From contig JAEZKE010000023.1 in NCBI GenBank assembly GCA_023436175.1, positions 1 through 11,023 on the forward strand: a stretch of DNA of 11,023 nucleotides. Reading direction: 5' to 3'. This stretch comes from Methanobacteriota archaeon (lineage in GTDB: Archaea; Methanobacteriota; Methanobacteria; Methanobacteriales; Methanobacteriaceae). The notes under the pieces were generated by a model. The model saw only the letters and a list, made by a program, of their open reading frames with translations. It made no database searches and was not told the origin of the DNA. The translations under genes were made by a program, and so were the position numbers. The number at the start of each line of letters is the position of its first letter. The stretch's first letter is position 1. Shown in pieces: positions 4,366 through 11,023 of the stretch.

Positions 4366-6885
4366 ATGATAATTTTACGGCGAAATAAGAAAATTGTGGA
4401 GTTATTTCCTATTGGAAGCTCAAAAGGAGCATTAAATTCAAGGAGAAAACCTCTTTTTTATGGATATTTAAGACTTAAACGGACTAATAACCAGATACGA
4501 CCTTATAAATTTATAGTAAAAAAAGGCGATAAGGAGTCTCTTTTTCCTCCAAGTGAGGCTATGAAAATTTTAAAAAAACAGAACGTTTATTTAATTGACG
4601 GAGATGAAGAAATAGAGGAAATGCTTGATTCTCTCAACATTGAATTTAAAAAAACGCGAATCTGTAGGCACTGTACATTAGAAGGATACATAACTGTCAT
4701 AAACAGAAAATCCGCCTATTTATCCAATAAAGAGTACATATGCAGACTATGCGCTGAGGAAGAAATTAAACGCGAATTGAAGTATAAAGGACTCGATTTA
4801 AGCGTGTTTAATAATTTTAAAAGGATGTTAGATAAAACTGGTGATCTTAATAAGGTTTTAAGTGTTTTTGACCCTAAATTTAACCCGGTGAAGAATCCAG
4901 ACTTAACTTTATTTGATAAAATTACAGTAGGCAAAGATAATACTCCTAAAATGGAGATAGATAATATAAATATCCCTGAAGAACTTAAAAAAATATTAAA
5001 ACTTCATGGTAAATATTTACTGCCTGTACAATCTTTAGCTTTACAAAATGGACTTCTTAAAGGGGACAATTTGCTTGTTGTATCGGCAACTGCAAGCGGG
5101 AAAACTTTAATAGGGGAGATTGCAGGCGTACCCAATGCAATGAAAGGCAAAAAATTCATATTTTTAACACCTCTTGTAGCACTTGCAAACCAGAAATACA
5201 GAGATTTTAAGAAAAAATATGGAAAATTAGGGTTAAAAGTTGCAATAAAAGTAGGTATGAGCCGGATAAAAGCAAAAGAAGAGCTTACACTTCCTGATGA
5301 TGATGTAAAAAATGCAGATATTGTAGTGGGTACCTATGAAGGACTCGACTTCCTGTTACGTTCTGGAAAGGCAGGAGATTTTGGAGAACTTGGTACTGTT
5401 GTAATTGATGAAATACACATGCTTGATGATAAAGAGCGAGGCCCTCGGCTAAATGGACTTATAAAGCGTTTAAAATCTCTTTTTAAAGATATACAAATCA
5501 TCGGACTTTCGGCTACTGTTCAAAATCCTCAAGAGATCGCGAGCGAATTCTTGATGAAACTTGTTGAATATGACAGGCGTCCAGTTCCTTTAGAGAGACA
5601 TCTAATATTTGCAAAGTCAGAATACGAAAAAACAGACATAATGACTAAACTTGCAAGGGCAGAATATAAAAACATCTCCAAAAAAGGATTTCACGGGCAA
5701 ACTATCATATTTACAAATTCAAGGAGAAAAACACATTCCATTGCAGATTATTTAACAAAAAGGAACATTAAAGCAGCGGCATATCATGCTGGACTTTCTT
5801 ATTCAAAAAAGAGTAAGATAGAGAAAGAATTTGCAAATCAGAAAATTTCAACCGTCGTAACAACAGCTGCACTTGCTGCAGGTGTGGATTTTCCCGCATC
5901 CCAGGTTATATTTGAGTCTCTCATAATGGGAAACAAGTGGTTATCCAACAATGAATTCTCTCAGATGCTTGGAAGGGCAGGAAGACCTTCTTACCATGAT
6001 ATGGGAAAAGTTTACCTGATACCTGAAGTTGGAAGGAAATATGGAGAAGAAACAGAAGATGTGCAGGCTGTAAGCTTACTTGAAAGTGATGTAGACCCCA
6101 TATATGTACAGTACGATGAAGATGATGTATTGGAGCAGTGTTTAGCTGATATATGCTCTGGAAGGGTATGTACCTTTGAAGAACTTCAAAATGCTTATAA
6201 AAATCTGGATCTTCCGTTAAGTTTAGAAGAAGCATATGATATCATACATGATACTGGTCTCGTGAAAGAAAATAATAAAATATCTTCAACAAGCTATGGA
6301 AGGGCAGTTTCGGTATCTTTCATGGACTTAAAGGCTGCAGAATACATAAAAAAAAGTATTAGTATCAAAAATCATGACAAAAAGAAGAAGAAACACATTG
6401 ATCCTTTAGAAATAGCAGTAAAACTTGATCCCTTTGAAAATGCATACATGTCAAACAGGTTAAATAGAAGGTTGGGTAAGGCACTTAATATTAACTTGTC
6501 TGCCAGATTATTCGCTGATTCAACACTGGATATACTGTCTTCTGCCGAAACAATTTCAAAACTTGATTCTAATCTTCAAGATGCACTTGTAAACATGCAA
6601 ATTGAATTCATGTCCTGCAGGTGTAAGGATCGGCCGTTTTGCAAGTGTTTCCAGGAAGAACTTTCAAGGAGAATTTTAAAACAGAGAATGCTCAAGAAAG
6701 ATCCTGTCGATATCAGTAAAAAACTTTTAAAGGGTTATCAAATACATTCTTATGCAGGAGATATATTCTCATGGCTTGATTCGGTGATAAGGACACTTGA
6801 AGCCATAAGAAGAATTGCAAATGCCTTTAAAAATCAGAAAATAGCAAAAGAATGCTCGAGACTTATAAGAACTATTGAAAATTAA
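4366..6885 (+). CDS. Ski2/Hel308-like superfamily 2 helicase with N-terminal DUF5814-type region
   Basis: This 839-residue ATP-dependent helicase is of superfamily 2. The N-terminal 200 residues are a separate region with two CxxC pairs, C100/C103 and C126/C129, likely a zinc site; this matches my memory of the archaeal DUF5814 helicases. The motor follows: motif I SATASGKT (240-247), Ia TPLVALANQ (268-276), II DEIH (348-351), III SAT (382-384), IV TIIFTNSRR (446-454), V around TTAALAAGVDFPA (499-511) and VI QMLGRAGRP (533-541). The DEIH and GRAGRP variants and the GVDFPA motif fit the Ski2/Hel308 group. A third part (about 575-839) ends in a second cysteine cluster, C751, C753, C759 and C761 (CRCKDRPFCKC), followed by a helical tail. 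All catalytic motifs are intact. A role in DNA repair, recombination or RNA processing is inferred from the family. The start has only a weak ribosome site. Its last 14 bases overlap the end of the opposing gene. Confidence 0.88.
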   Translation: MIILRRNKKIVELFPIGSSKGALNSRRKPLFYGYLRLKRTNNQIRPYKFIVKKGDKESLFPPSEAMKILKKQNVYLIDGDEEIEEMLDSLNIEFKKTRICRHCTLEGYITVINRKSAYLSNKEYICRLCAEEEIKRELKYKGLDLSVFNNFKRMLDKTGDLNKVLSVFDPKFNPVKNPDLTLFDKITVGKDNTPKMEIDNINIPEELKKILKLHGKYLLPVQSLALQNGLLKGDNLLVVSATASGKTLIGEIAGVPNAMKGKKFIFLTPLVALANQKYRDFKKKYGKLGLKVAIKVGMSRIKAKEELTLPDDDVKNADIVVGTYEGLDFLLRSGKAGDFGELGTVVIDEIHMLDDKERGPRLNGLIKRLKSLFKDIQIIGLSATVQNPQEIASEFLMKLVEYDRRPVPLERHLIFAKSEYEKTDIMTKLARAEYKNISKKGFHGQTIIFTNSRRKTHSIADYLTKRNIKAAAYHAGLSYSKKSKIEKEFANQKISTVVTTAALAAGVDFPASQVIFESLIMGNKWLSNNEFSQMLGRAGRPSYHDMGKVYLIPEVGRKYGEETEDVQAVSLLESDVDPIYVQYDEDDVLEQCLADICSGRVCTFEELQNAYKNLDLPLSLEEAYDIIHDTGLVKENNKISSTSYGRAVSVSFMDLKAAEYIKKSISIKNHDKKKKKHIDPLEIAVKLDPFENAYMSNRLNRRLGKALNINLSARLFADSTLDILSSAETISKLDSNLQDALVNMQIEFMSCRCKDRPFCKCFQEELSRRILKQRMLKKDPVDISKKLLKGYQIHSYAGDIFSWLDSVIRTLEAIRRIANAFKNQKIAKECSRLIRTIEN

Positions 6886-8476
6886 TTTCATAGTACTTTT
6901 TTTCAACCTTATACATAGTTTCAACCTGAGGAACATCTAAAACAGGGACTAAATTATATTTTTCGTGAATTAAATCTGTATCATGAACAACAAAAAGATT
7001 TTCCTTGTTAATATTTTGATCAGTTGCATTTAAAAGGTTTTCATCATCTACTGCTATTATTGTCACATTTTGATTAATAGTATCAACTATCTGAAAATAT
7101 TTAAATGCAGTATAAGATTTCCAGTATGTAATGATAGTTGAATTAGATGGAACTTCTTTTAAAGCAGTATAAGCAAAGTATGTAAAACCATCATCATCCA
7201 TCTGTTCAATTTGATTGTAATTTGTGATATAAGATGTGATTGGGATAAAAAGAAGAGATAATAAAAGTATGAAAACTGTAAATAGTTTGAAACTATTGAT
7301 ATTCATATTTTTAATGCTTATTTCTACTTTAAAATTATTAGATATGTATCTAATTAAATCAAAAATTCCAGCTATTCCAATTCCAATGAAAATTGAAAAT
7401 AAAAGGAATGATGGAATGAACATCACTTCTACATCTAATACATAATAATTCAGGAAAAATACACCATTTGAAATAAACATTAAAGTTAGAAGTGCAAAGA
7501 CCTTAATATTCTTTTTAAGTAAACCTATAAGTCCAATTATACCTAAAATAGAACCAGTTAATAAGAAATCTGCCTTGAAAAATTCTAAATACATTAAAAT
7601 TCTTTTAGGAATTTCAGATATTGAAAAAATCAGGTAATTTGAGTACTGCTCTGCTGTTATTAAATGTAACCATCCGTATAAACCAGGCGAAATATCACTA
7701 TACACAGGATACTGAGAAGCTCTAATTAATAAGTAAATAAATTGAGAAAGACCTATTATAAACAGTAATGTAAATAAAGATACGTTTTTTATATTTAAAA
7801 AAATTTTATAGTTTATTAAAGCAATGAATACCAAAAACGCAGGCATGAAAAGAATATTTGAAGTATGCGCACCAATACTTAACCCATAAATCAGGAAGAA
7901 TATATAAAGAAATTTATTATCTCTGTTTTTGCTCCATAAAAGAAGAATTACAATCATTAAAGCAATGAAAAATGCATTAAATGTGTAAACTTCTGCAAAC
8001 TCTGCCTGCAACCAGAAAGTTTTTGAAAATGCAAGTGAAAGAGCTGCAATCACTGCAATAAATCTATAAACATTAATATATGAACTTCGAATACTTTTAG
8101 CAGGTAATGATGATTTTATATCACTAATTATCTTTTTATCCAGAATAGCTATTTTAAGTACAATAACATAAATTAAAGATACTGTAACGGCCCCAAAAAA
8201 TGCAGACATTAAATTGACTCTATAAGCAACGCTTCCAATTGGTAACATGGTAAATAAATGTCCAATCCATGTATATACGGGAAATCCATTTGGATGAGGT
8301 ATTCCCAATATATATGCAGTGATGCAAAATTCAGCACTGTCTCCTTTAAATATAGAGGGTGCTAAAAATGTTATATAAACTAAAAAAGTAGAAATGAATA
8401 TAATTACAGGTATGATACTATCTATTTTTGTAATTAGAGATTTTTTAATGAGATTTATATCCAATAAAAACACCAT
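6872..8476 (-). CDS. DUF2723 multi-pass membrane protein, putative GT-C type glycosyltransferase
   Basis: The 534-residue protein has about a dozen hydrophobic helices. Near its N-terminus it carries the conserved DUF2723 signature: GDSAEF (45-50) with acidic D46 and E49 in the first outside loop, then GIPHPNGFPVYTWIGHL, and VAYRVNLMSAFFGAVT. DUF2723 proteins are related to protein O-mannosyltransferases and other GT-C enzymes that use lipid-linked sugars, and the acidic loop residue is the expected catalytic site. The acceptor is unknown; surface protein or lipid glycosylation is an inference. A soluble C-terminal part of about 110 residues follows the last helix. The ATG at 8476 lacks a ribosome site, but the GGTG formed by its first codons stands six bases before an in-frame TTG at 8464, which may be the real start (530 residues). 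It lies 102 bases after arfB on the same strand and may share its transcript. Its TAG stop overlaps the convergent helicase by 14 bases. Confidence 0.8.
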   Translation of the reverse strand: MVFLLDINLIKKSLITKIDSIIPVIIFISTFLVYITFLAPSIFKGDSAEFCITAYILGIPHPNGFPVYTWIGHLFTMLPIGSVAYRVNLMSAFFGAVTVSLIYVIVLKIAILDKKIISDIKSSLPAKSIRSSYINVYRFIAVIAALSLAFSKTFWLQAEFAEVYTFNAFFIALMIVILLLWSKNRDNKFLYIFFLIYGLSIGAHTSNILFMPAFLVFIALINYKIFLNIKNVSLFTLLFIIGLSQFIYLLIRASQYPVYSDISPGLYGWLHLITAEQYSNYLIFSISEIPKRILMYLEFFKADFLLTGSILGIIGLIGLLKKNIKVFALLTLMFISNGVFFLNYYVLDVEVMFIPSFLLFSIFIGIGIAGIFDLIRYISNNFKVEISIKNMNINSFKLFTVFILLLSLLFIPITSYITNYNQIEQMDDDGFTYFAYTALKEVPSNSTIITYWKSYTAFKYFQIVDTINQNVTIIAVDDENLLNATDQNINKENLFVVHDTDLIHEKYNLVPVLDVPQVETMYKVEKKYYEINFQ

Positions 8477-8578
8477 TAAATTTTAAATTATCCAATCAAC
8501 GATTTTTACTTTTTAGATTCAGGCATTTAACATTTTGGAGACCTGATCCTAATCTCAATCTATAAATAAGATTAAAAT

Positions 8579-9271
8579 TCAGTCATGCAACATATTTTTA
8601 ATATCTTTAATTATATCATTAATAGCAGATTCAAGCAGCTGATTACCTAATTCAATGTCTATACAAACTCCTTCTTTTTCAATGGCAGCTGCACCCTGGT
8701 TTATTCCTTCATCAATATTTCTTGCATCTTTGAGGCCGACCATACCCACTTCAGGATATTTTTTAAAATTACAGTGTTCCGGTAGTTTAGATTCATCAAC
8801 GATTTTTAAAATGCTTCCCATTGAAAGCTCACCTGTTCCTGCATGAGGGCCTTCAATTTCCACTATTTTATTATTAAAAATTATTTTAAGTTCTAATTCT
8901 TTTTCCATCTCTTCCACATAATCAAGTAGGGGAATATTGCCTCCATGGCCATTGACTAAAACAACTTTTTTGATATTCAAACATTTTTTTGCATTCTCTA
9001 GTGTAGGAAGCAGCTGATCTTTTGCTAATTTTTGAGCATCCATATGAATACCGTGTTTAATGTAATCATATTCTGTTGCTGCATGCAGTATCCCTAAGAA
9101 TTTTGCACCGCTTATTAAAGATGCTTGAAGGGCAAGATACGCTGCAATTTTAGAATCTGTATCAATAGGAAGTGCAGCACCATGGTTTTCAAGGTGAGAT
9201 CCAATGGCAAGAACTCCAATTTCATGTACTTCGGGAGATATAACGTCTCCAGACGAATATCTAAGTTCCAT
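8579..9271 (-). CDS. arfB: 2-amino-5-formylamino-6-ribosylaminopyrimidin-4(3H)-one 5'-monophosphate deformylase (creatininase family)
   Basis: The enzyme removes the formyl group from the GTP-derived formamidopyrimidine made by the archaeal GTP cyclohydrolase III, the second step towards riboflavin and the deazaflavin of coenzyme F420. The 230-residue length is normal for ArfB. It belongs to the creatininase fold family: the metal-binding pattern is visible as E28 and H30 in SHLENHG, D39 in PIDTD (E-x-H with D eleven residues after the E, as in creatininase), H109 in NGHGGN, and an acidic residue, probably E148, in GTGELSMG. The sequence around LAIGSHLENHGAALPIDTD is the archaeal ArfB form rather than creatininase or MftE. 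The start ATG has an AGTGA ribosome site six bases upstream. It follows the PUA gene by 54 bases on the same strand and is probably cotranscribed with it. All key residues are present. Confidence is high. Confidence 0.88.
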   Translation of the reverse strand: MELRYSSGDVISPEVHEIGVLAIGSHLENHGAALPIDTDSKIAAYLALQASLISGAKFLGILHAATEYDYIKHGIHMDAQKLAKDQLLPTLENAKKCLNIKKVVLVNGHGGNIPLLDYVEEMEKELELKIIFNNKIVEIEGPHAGTGELSMGSILKIVDESKLPEHCNFKKYPEVGMVGLKDARNIDEGINQGAAAIEKEGVCIDIELGNQLLESAINDIIKDIKNMLHD

Positions 9272-9325
9272 AATAATTCACTTTTAAAATTACATGAGTA
9301 GCCTACATTAAACTAATATCTATTT

Positions 9326-9802
9326 TTATATGGATAAATTCCATAATTTGTCACCAATATAATGGATAGCCTTTACTGCTTTCCCTTCATTTTTTTCTAC
9401 CATTTCATGGCCAGAAATAATTGCTTTTCCAATTGCAAGAGGCTTTCTATGTGTTTCATCAACTATAATGACAAAATCTTCTTCCTGTATACCTGAATCT
9501 GCATCAACGATACCCGGACTCATTACATCTGCACCTTTTGCAACGAATTTAACAGCACCCATATCCACTACCACATATTTTTTAGTGATCTCAAGTTCTA
9601 GTGCCCCTTTAATTGTTGGAAAAGGAATTTCATCAATCATCATGATTAATGGCCTTCCATCAATTAGTATTATATCATAAAGATCACTCTCAAGAATTTC
9701 AACTTTACTCTTTGGAGAAATTAAGGTGGAATAATCTCCAAGTTCTTTTATTACTTTCTTTAACTTCTTCTTTTGGAGGTAGTACCTTTTCCTGATTTTC
9801 AA
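9326..9802 (-). CDS. PUA-domain RNA-binding protein, archaeal MCT-1/Tma20 homolog (COG2016)
   Basis: The 158-residue protein has a basic N-terminal part (MKIRKRYYLQKKKLKKVIKE) leading into a pre-PUA (DUF1947-like) domain, followed by a PUA domain from about residue 76 (KYVVVDMGAVKFVAKGADVMSPGIV) to the end. The pre-PUA plus PUA layout and the length fit the archaeal relatives of eukaryotic MCT-1/Tma20, which bind the small ribosomal subunit and act in translation start and recycling. In archaea the role is inferred. The start is TTG at 9802: AGGTG (9814-9810) stands seven bases upstream, and a CATATAAAA box (9848-9840) lies far enough upstream to give a leader of about 20 bases. It is the first of up to three leftward genes, with arfB next. 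A tRNA-modifying PUA enzyme is unlikely because no catalytic domain is present. Confidence 0.85.
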   Translation of the reverse strand: MKIRKRYYLQKKKLKKVIKELGDYSTLISPKSKVEILESDLYDIILIDGRPLIMMIDEIPFPTIKGALELEITKKYVVVDMGAVKFVAKGADVMSPGIVDADSGIQEEDFVIIVDETHRKPLAIGKAIISGHEMVEKNEGKAVKAIHYIGDKLWNLSI

Positions 9803-9809
9803 TTTTAAA

Positions 9810-9850
9810 CACCTAATTAAAACTATATTTAAATATCTTTTTTATATGCT
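9810..9850 (-). promoter_or_regulatory. Promoter and ribosome binding site of the PUA-arfB gene group
   Basis: On the minus strand a GCATATAAAAAAG box (9849-9837) is a TATA candidate, with a start expected near 9820. AGGTG at 9814-9810 is the ribosome site and decides the TTG start. A second AT-rich box (TATTTAAATATAG) lies closer but would leave no leader. Confidence 0.5.
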
Positions 9851-9929
9851 AAATTCATTAATTTTTTTCTTTGATTCATTACTATGTGATATTTAATGTA
9901 ATTATATAATTTACATATATATTACATAA

Positions 9930-9980
9930 TTGAAGTTTTCCCATCTATTTTTAATTGTGCTTTTGGTTCCGGGACTTCAA
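9930..9980. repeat. Imperfect inverted repeat with a GC-richer core
   Basis: TTGAAGT (9930-9936) pairs with ACTTCAA (9974-9980), and after a three-base bulge CCC (9940-9942) pairs with GGG (9971-9973), enclosing a 28-base loop. AT-rich TATA-like sequence (CATATATATT) lies just before it, so a small structured RNA is possible, but nothing else supports it. Confidence 0.35.
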
Positions 9981-10068
9981 CAGATTTACAATTTTCTCAA
10001 ATAATATTTGGTTAAACTATACGCTATTGAACTATATAATAACTGATGAAATGGAATAACCTTCTTGA

Positions 10069-10278
10069 TTTGGAATAATTACATTCTATGGTGCAGGTCA
10101 TAAATTAATATACAGTTTAATTCAAAATTTTACATAAATCCAAATCATATCAACAGGAGCACTATGGTCTGATCAAGATAATACCCATTATAAAATAGTA
10201 AGTGATACAGGAATAGATACAGGAATATTCAAAAGTCTAACTTTAAATCAGAAGATACACCCAATTATCTTCAGATAA
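10069..10278 (+). pseudogene. Decayed fragment resembling an extracellular surface-protein domain
   Basis: Reading codons from 10069 gives FGIITFYGAGHKLIYSLIQ, an in-frame TAA at 10135, and then a 46-codon open stretch with ALWSDQDNTHYKIVSDTGID followed by TGIFKS, ending in TAA at 10276. The LWSDQD and TGIDTGIF pieces resemble the WSD...ETGxxTGxF pattern seen in beta-sandwich repeats of archaeal and bacterial surface and S-layer-like proteins. There is no start codon with a ribosome site, and stops occur in the same frame on both sides (10057, 10066 and 10276). I take it as a remnant of a larger secreted protein gene. The resemblance is from memory, so confidence is low. Confidence 0.4.
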
Positions 10279-10673
10279 GGTGAATATACTTACCTTAACC
10301 AACTAAAATATCGATGAAATGCAACGTTATCATTTTCAAAAAGAGATTGCCCATAAGAGCATCATGTATAATAAGAAATAATAAACAATAAAAATTCAAA
10401 TTTTTGTTAATTACTATCCTCAATGTGGTATACTTTTATATAATAATAGTTTGATCATCTAAAAAATGAGAAAATAAGTTGTGCAGCTAACTTATCAAAT
10501 TAACTAAATTGCATTCCACTAACTTATCTTTAAAGTTGAACTTAATTATTTAAGCCATTTAACATAATTTTCAGTTATGATTTTAGTGATATTGAATTAT
10601 CCGCTTATTTTAAATATAATTACATCTATTTAAAAAGGCATATACAAAATCATATGAAATTTATTTTAGTATA

Positions 10674-10687
10674 AATGCAATTGCATT
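10674..10687. repeat. 14-bp perfect palindrome
   Basis: AATGCAATTGCATT is a perfect palindrome in the spacer, about 200 bases before the Lsm promoter. It could be an operator for a dimeric regulator. It is far from the promoter and could be chance in AT-rich DNA. Confidence 0.4.
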
Positions 10688-10881
10688 AAATAGAAATGTT
10701 TTACACTTAAATACAATTAAATACCAAAAAATACATAGTAATCATTACTACCAATCCATTTATGGTCATATGATTTGTTTTAAAAAGTTGATTTCAATAA
10801 AATTATTGGAGTAAAATAATGGATATTTTGTTAACTTATAACCAAAGTCCATGTTATACTTTATAATTAATGAAGGATACA

Positions 10882-10926
10882 TTTAAATATAAATCGCACC
10901 AACAATGAAGTTATAGGAAAGGTGAT
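10882..10926 (+). promoter_or_regulatory. Promoter and ribosome binding site of the Lsm gene
   Basis: TTTAAATATAAA (10882-10893) is a strong TATA box, predicting a start near 10912. AGGTGAT (10920-10926) is a strong ribosome site four bases before the GTG at 10931 and fixes that start. The leader would be about 20 bases. Confidence 0.65.
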
Positions 10927-10930
10927 AATT

Positions 10931-11023
10931 GTGAGTGTACAAAAGAATGTGAATGTTTCAAGACCACTTGACGCGTTAGGTAAATCATTAAACTCCCAAG
11001 TATTAATCAAGCTTAAAGGCGGA
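10931..11023 (+). CDS. Archaeal Sm-like (Lsm) RNA-binding protein, 5' part
   Basis: Only the first 31 codons are in the window; the gene runs past the end. The translation from GTG includes NVSRPLDALGKSLNSQVLIK followed by LKGG. This is the Sm1 motif start typical of archaeal Sm proteins (RPLDALGxSLNSxVxIKLKG), closely like the Sm protein of Methanothermobacter. These proteins form heptameric rings that bind U-rich single-stranded RNA and act in RNA metabolism. The complete protein should be about 80 residues, so about two fifths are seen here. The start is chosen by the AGGTGAT ribosome site, and a good TATA box lies upstream. In many methanogens a ribosomal protein L37e gene follows directly; that cannot be checked here. 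Confidence is high despite the truncation. Confidence 0.9.
   Translation, partial: MSVQKNVNVSRPLDALGKSLNSQVLIKLKGG

Larger units (their letters stand above)
9850..10930. other. Long stretch without an intact gene (about 1.1 kb)
   Basis: Between the divergent PUA and Lsm genes lies an AT-rich stretch with no complete open frame. It contains an inverted repeat at 9930-9980, a broken coding remnant at about 10069-10278, a small hairpin at 10276-10297 (TAAGGT/ACCTTA), two CTAACTTATC copies at 10487-10496 and 10519-10528 with an inverted TAAGTT nearby, and a 14-bp palindrome at 10674-10687. The rest, in particular 10530-10870 apart from the palindrome, shows nothing I can name. This is unusually long for a spacer in a compact archaeal genome and suggests a decayed gene. 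Confidence 0.6.

Noticed and set aside
5921..6235. Minus-strand open frame of 104 codons inside the helicase
   Set aside because: It lies opposite a well-supported helicase region with conserved motifs, has no family likeness and is an antisense shadow.
7236..7445. Plus-strand open frame of 69 codons inside the DUF2723 gene
   Set aside because: It is a shadow of the membrane-protein coding sequence, with no independent support.
9850..10930. CRISPR array, tRNA or rRNA in the long spacer
   Set aside because: No regularly spaced repeats and no GC-rich cloverleaf-like patch were found on reading the region.

Overview
The window looks like a chromosome segment of a methanogenic archaeon of the Methanobacteriales, most likely a mesophilic Methanobacterium-type organism. 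The evidence is very AT-rich DNA, archaeal TATA boxes with GGTGA/GGAGG ribosome binding sites, frequent TTG/GTG starts, and the gene content: an archaeal ArfB deformylase of F420/riboflavin synthesis, an archaeal Sm-like protein, a COG2016-type PUA protein, a DUF5814-type helicase and a geranylgeranyl-reductase-family flavoprotein. The genus is inferred from gene content and composition only.

Left part (1-2183): the 3' end of a QueG-like iron-sulfur protein, then a geranylgeranyl-reductase-family flavoprotein on the + strand. Convergent to it is a response regulator gene broken by one in-frame amber codon that is followed directly by ATG.

Middle (2184-6885): a BASS/ACR3-type membrane transporter whose coding sequence carries an in-frame 36-codon cluster of four consecutive short hairpins. 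This looks like an inserted palindromic element and is the most unusual feature seen. It is followed by a small secreted protein whose tail is packed with seven N-glycosylation sequons, and then a large Ski2/Hel308-like helicase with two cysteine clusters and a pair of direct repeats upstream of its promoter.

Right part (6872-11023): three minus-strand genes, in transcription order a TTG-started PUA RNA-binding protein, arfB, and a DUF2723 membrane glycosyltransferase-like protein that overlaps the helicase end by 14 bases. A 1.1-kb stretch without an intact gene follows. It holds a decayed remnant resembling a surface-protein domain, an inverted repeat and a 14-bp palindrome. The window ends in the start of an Sm-like (Lsm) protein gene with a clear promoter and ribosome binding site.

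The genes do not form one pathway. The right side groups RNA/translation functions (PUA, Lsm) with a cofactor enzyme (ArfB). The left and middle are a mix of redox, signalling, transport, envelope and DNA-repair-type functions, each mostly with its own promoter. No CRISPR array, transposase, tRNA or rRNA was seen.
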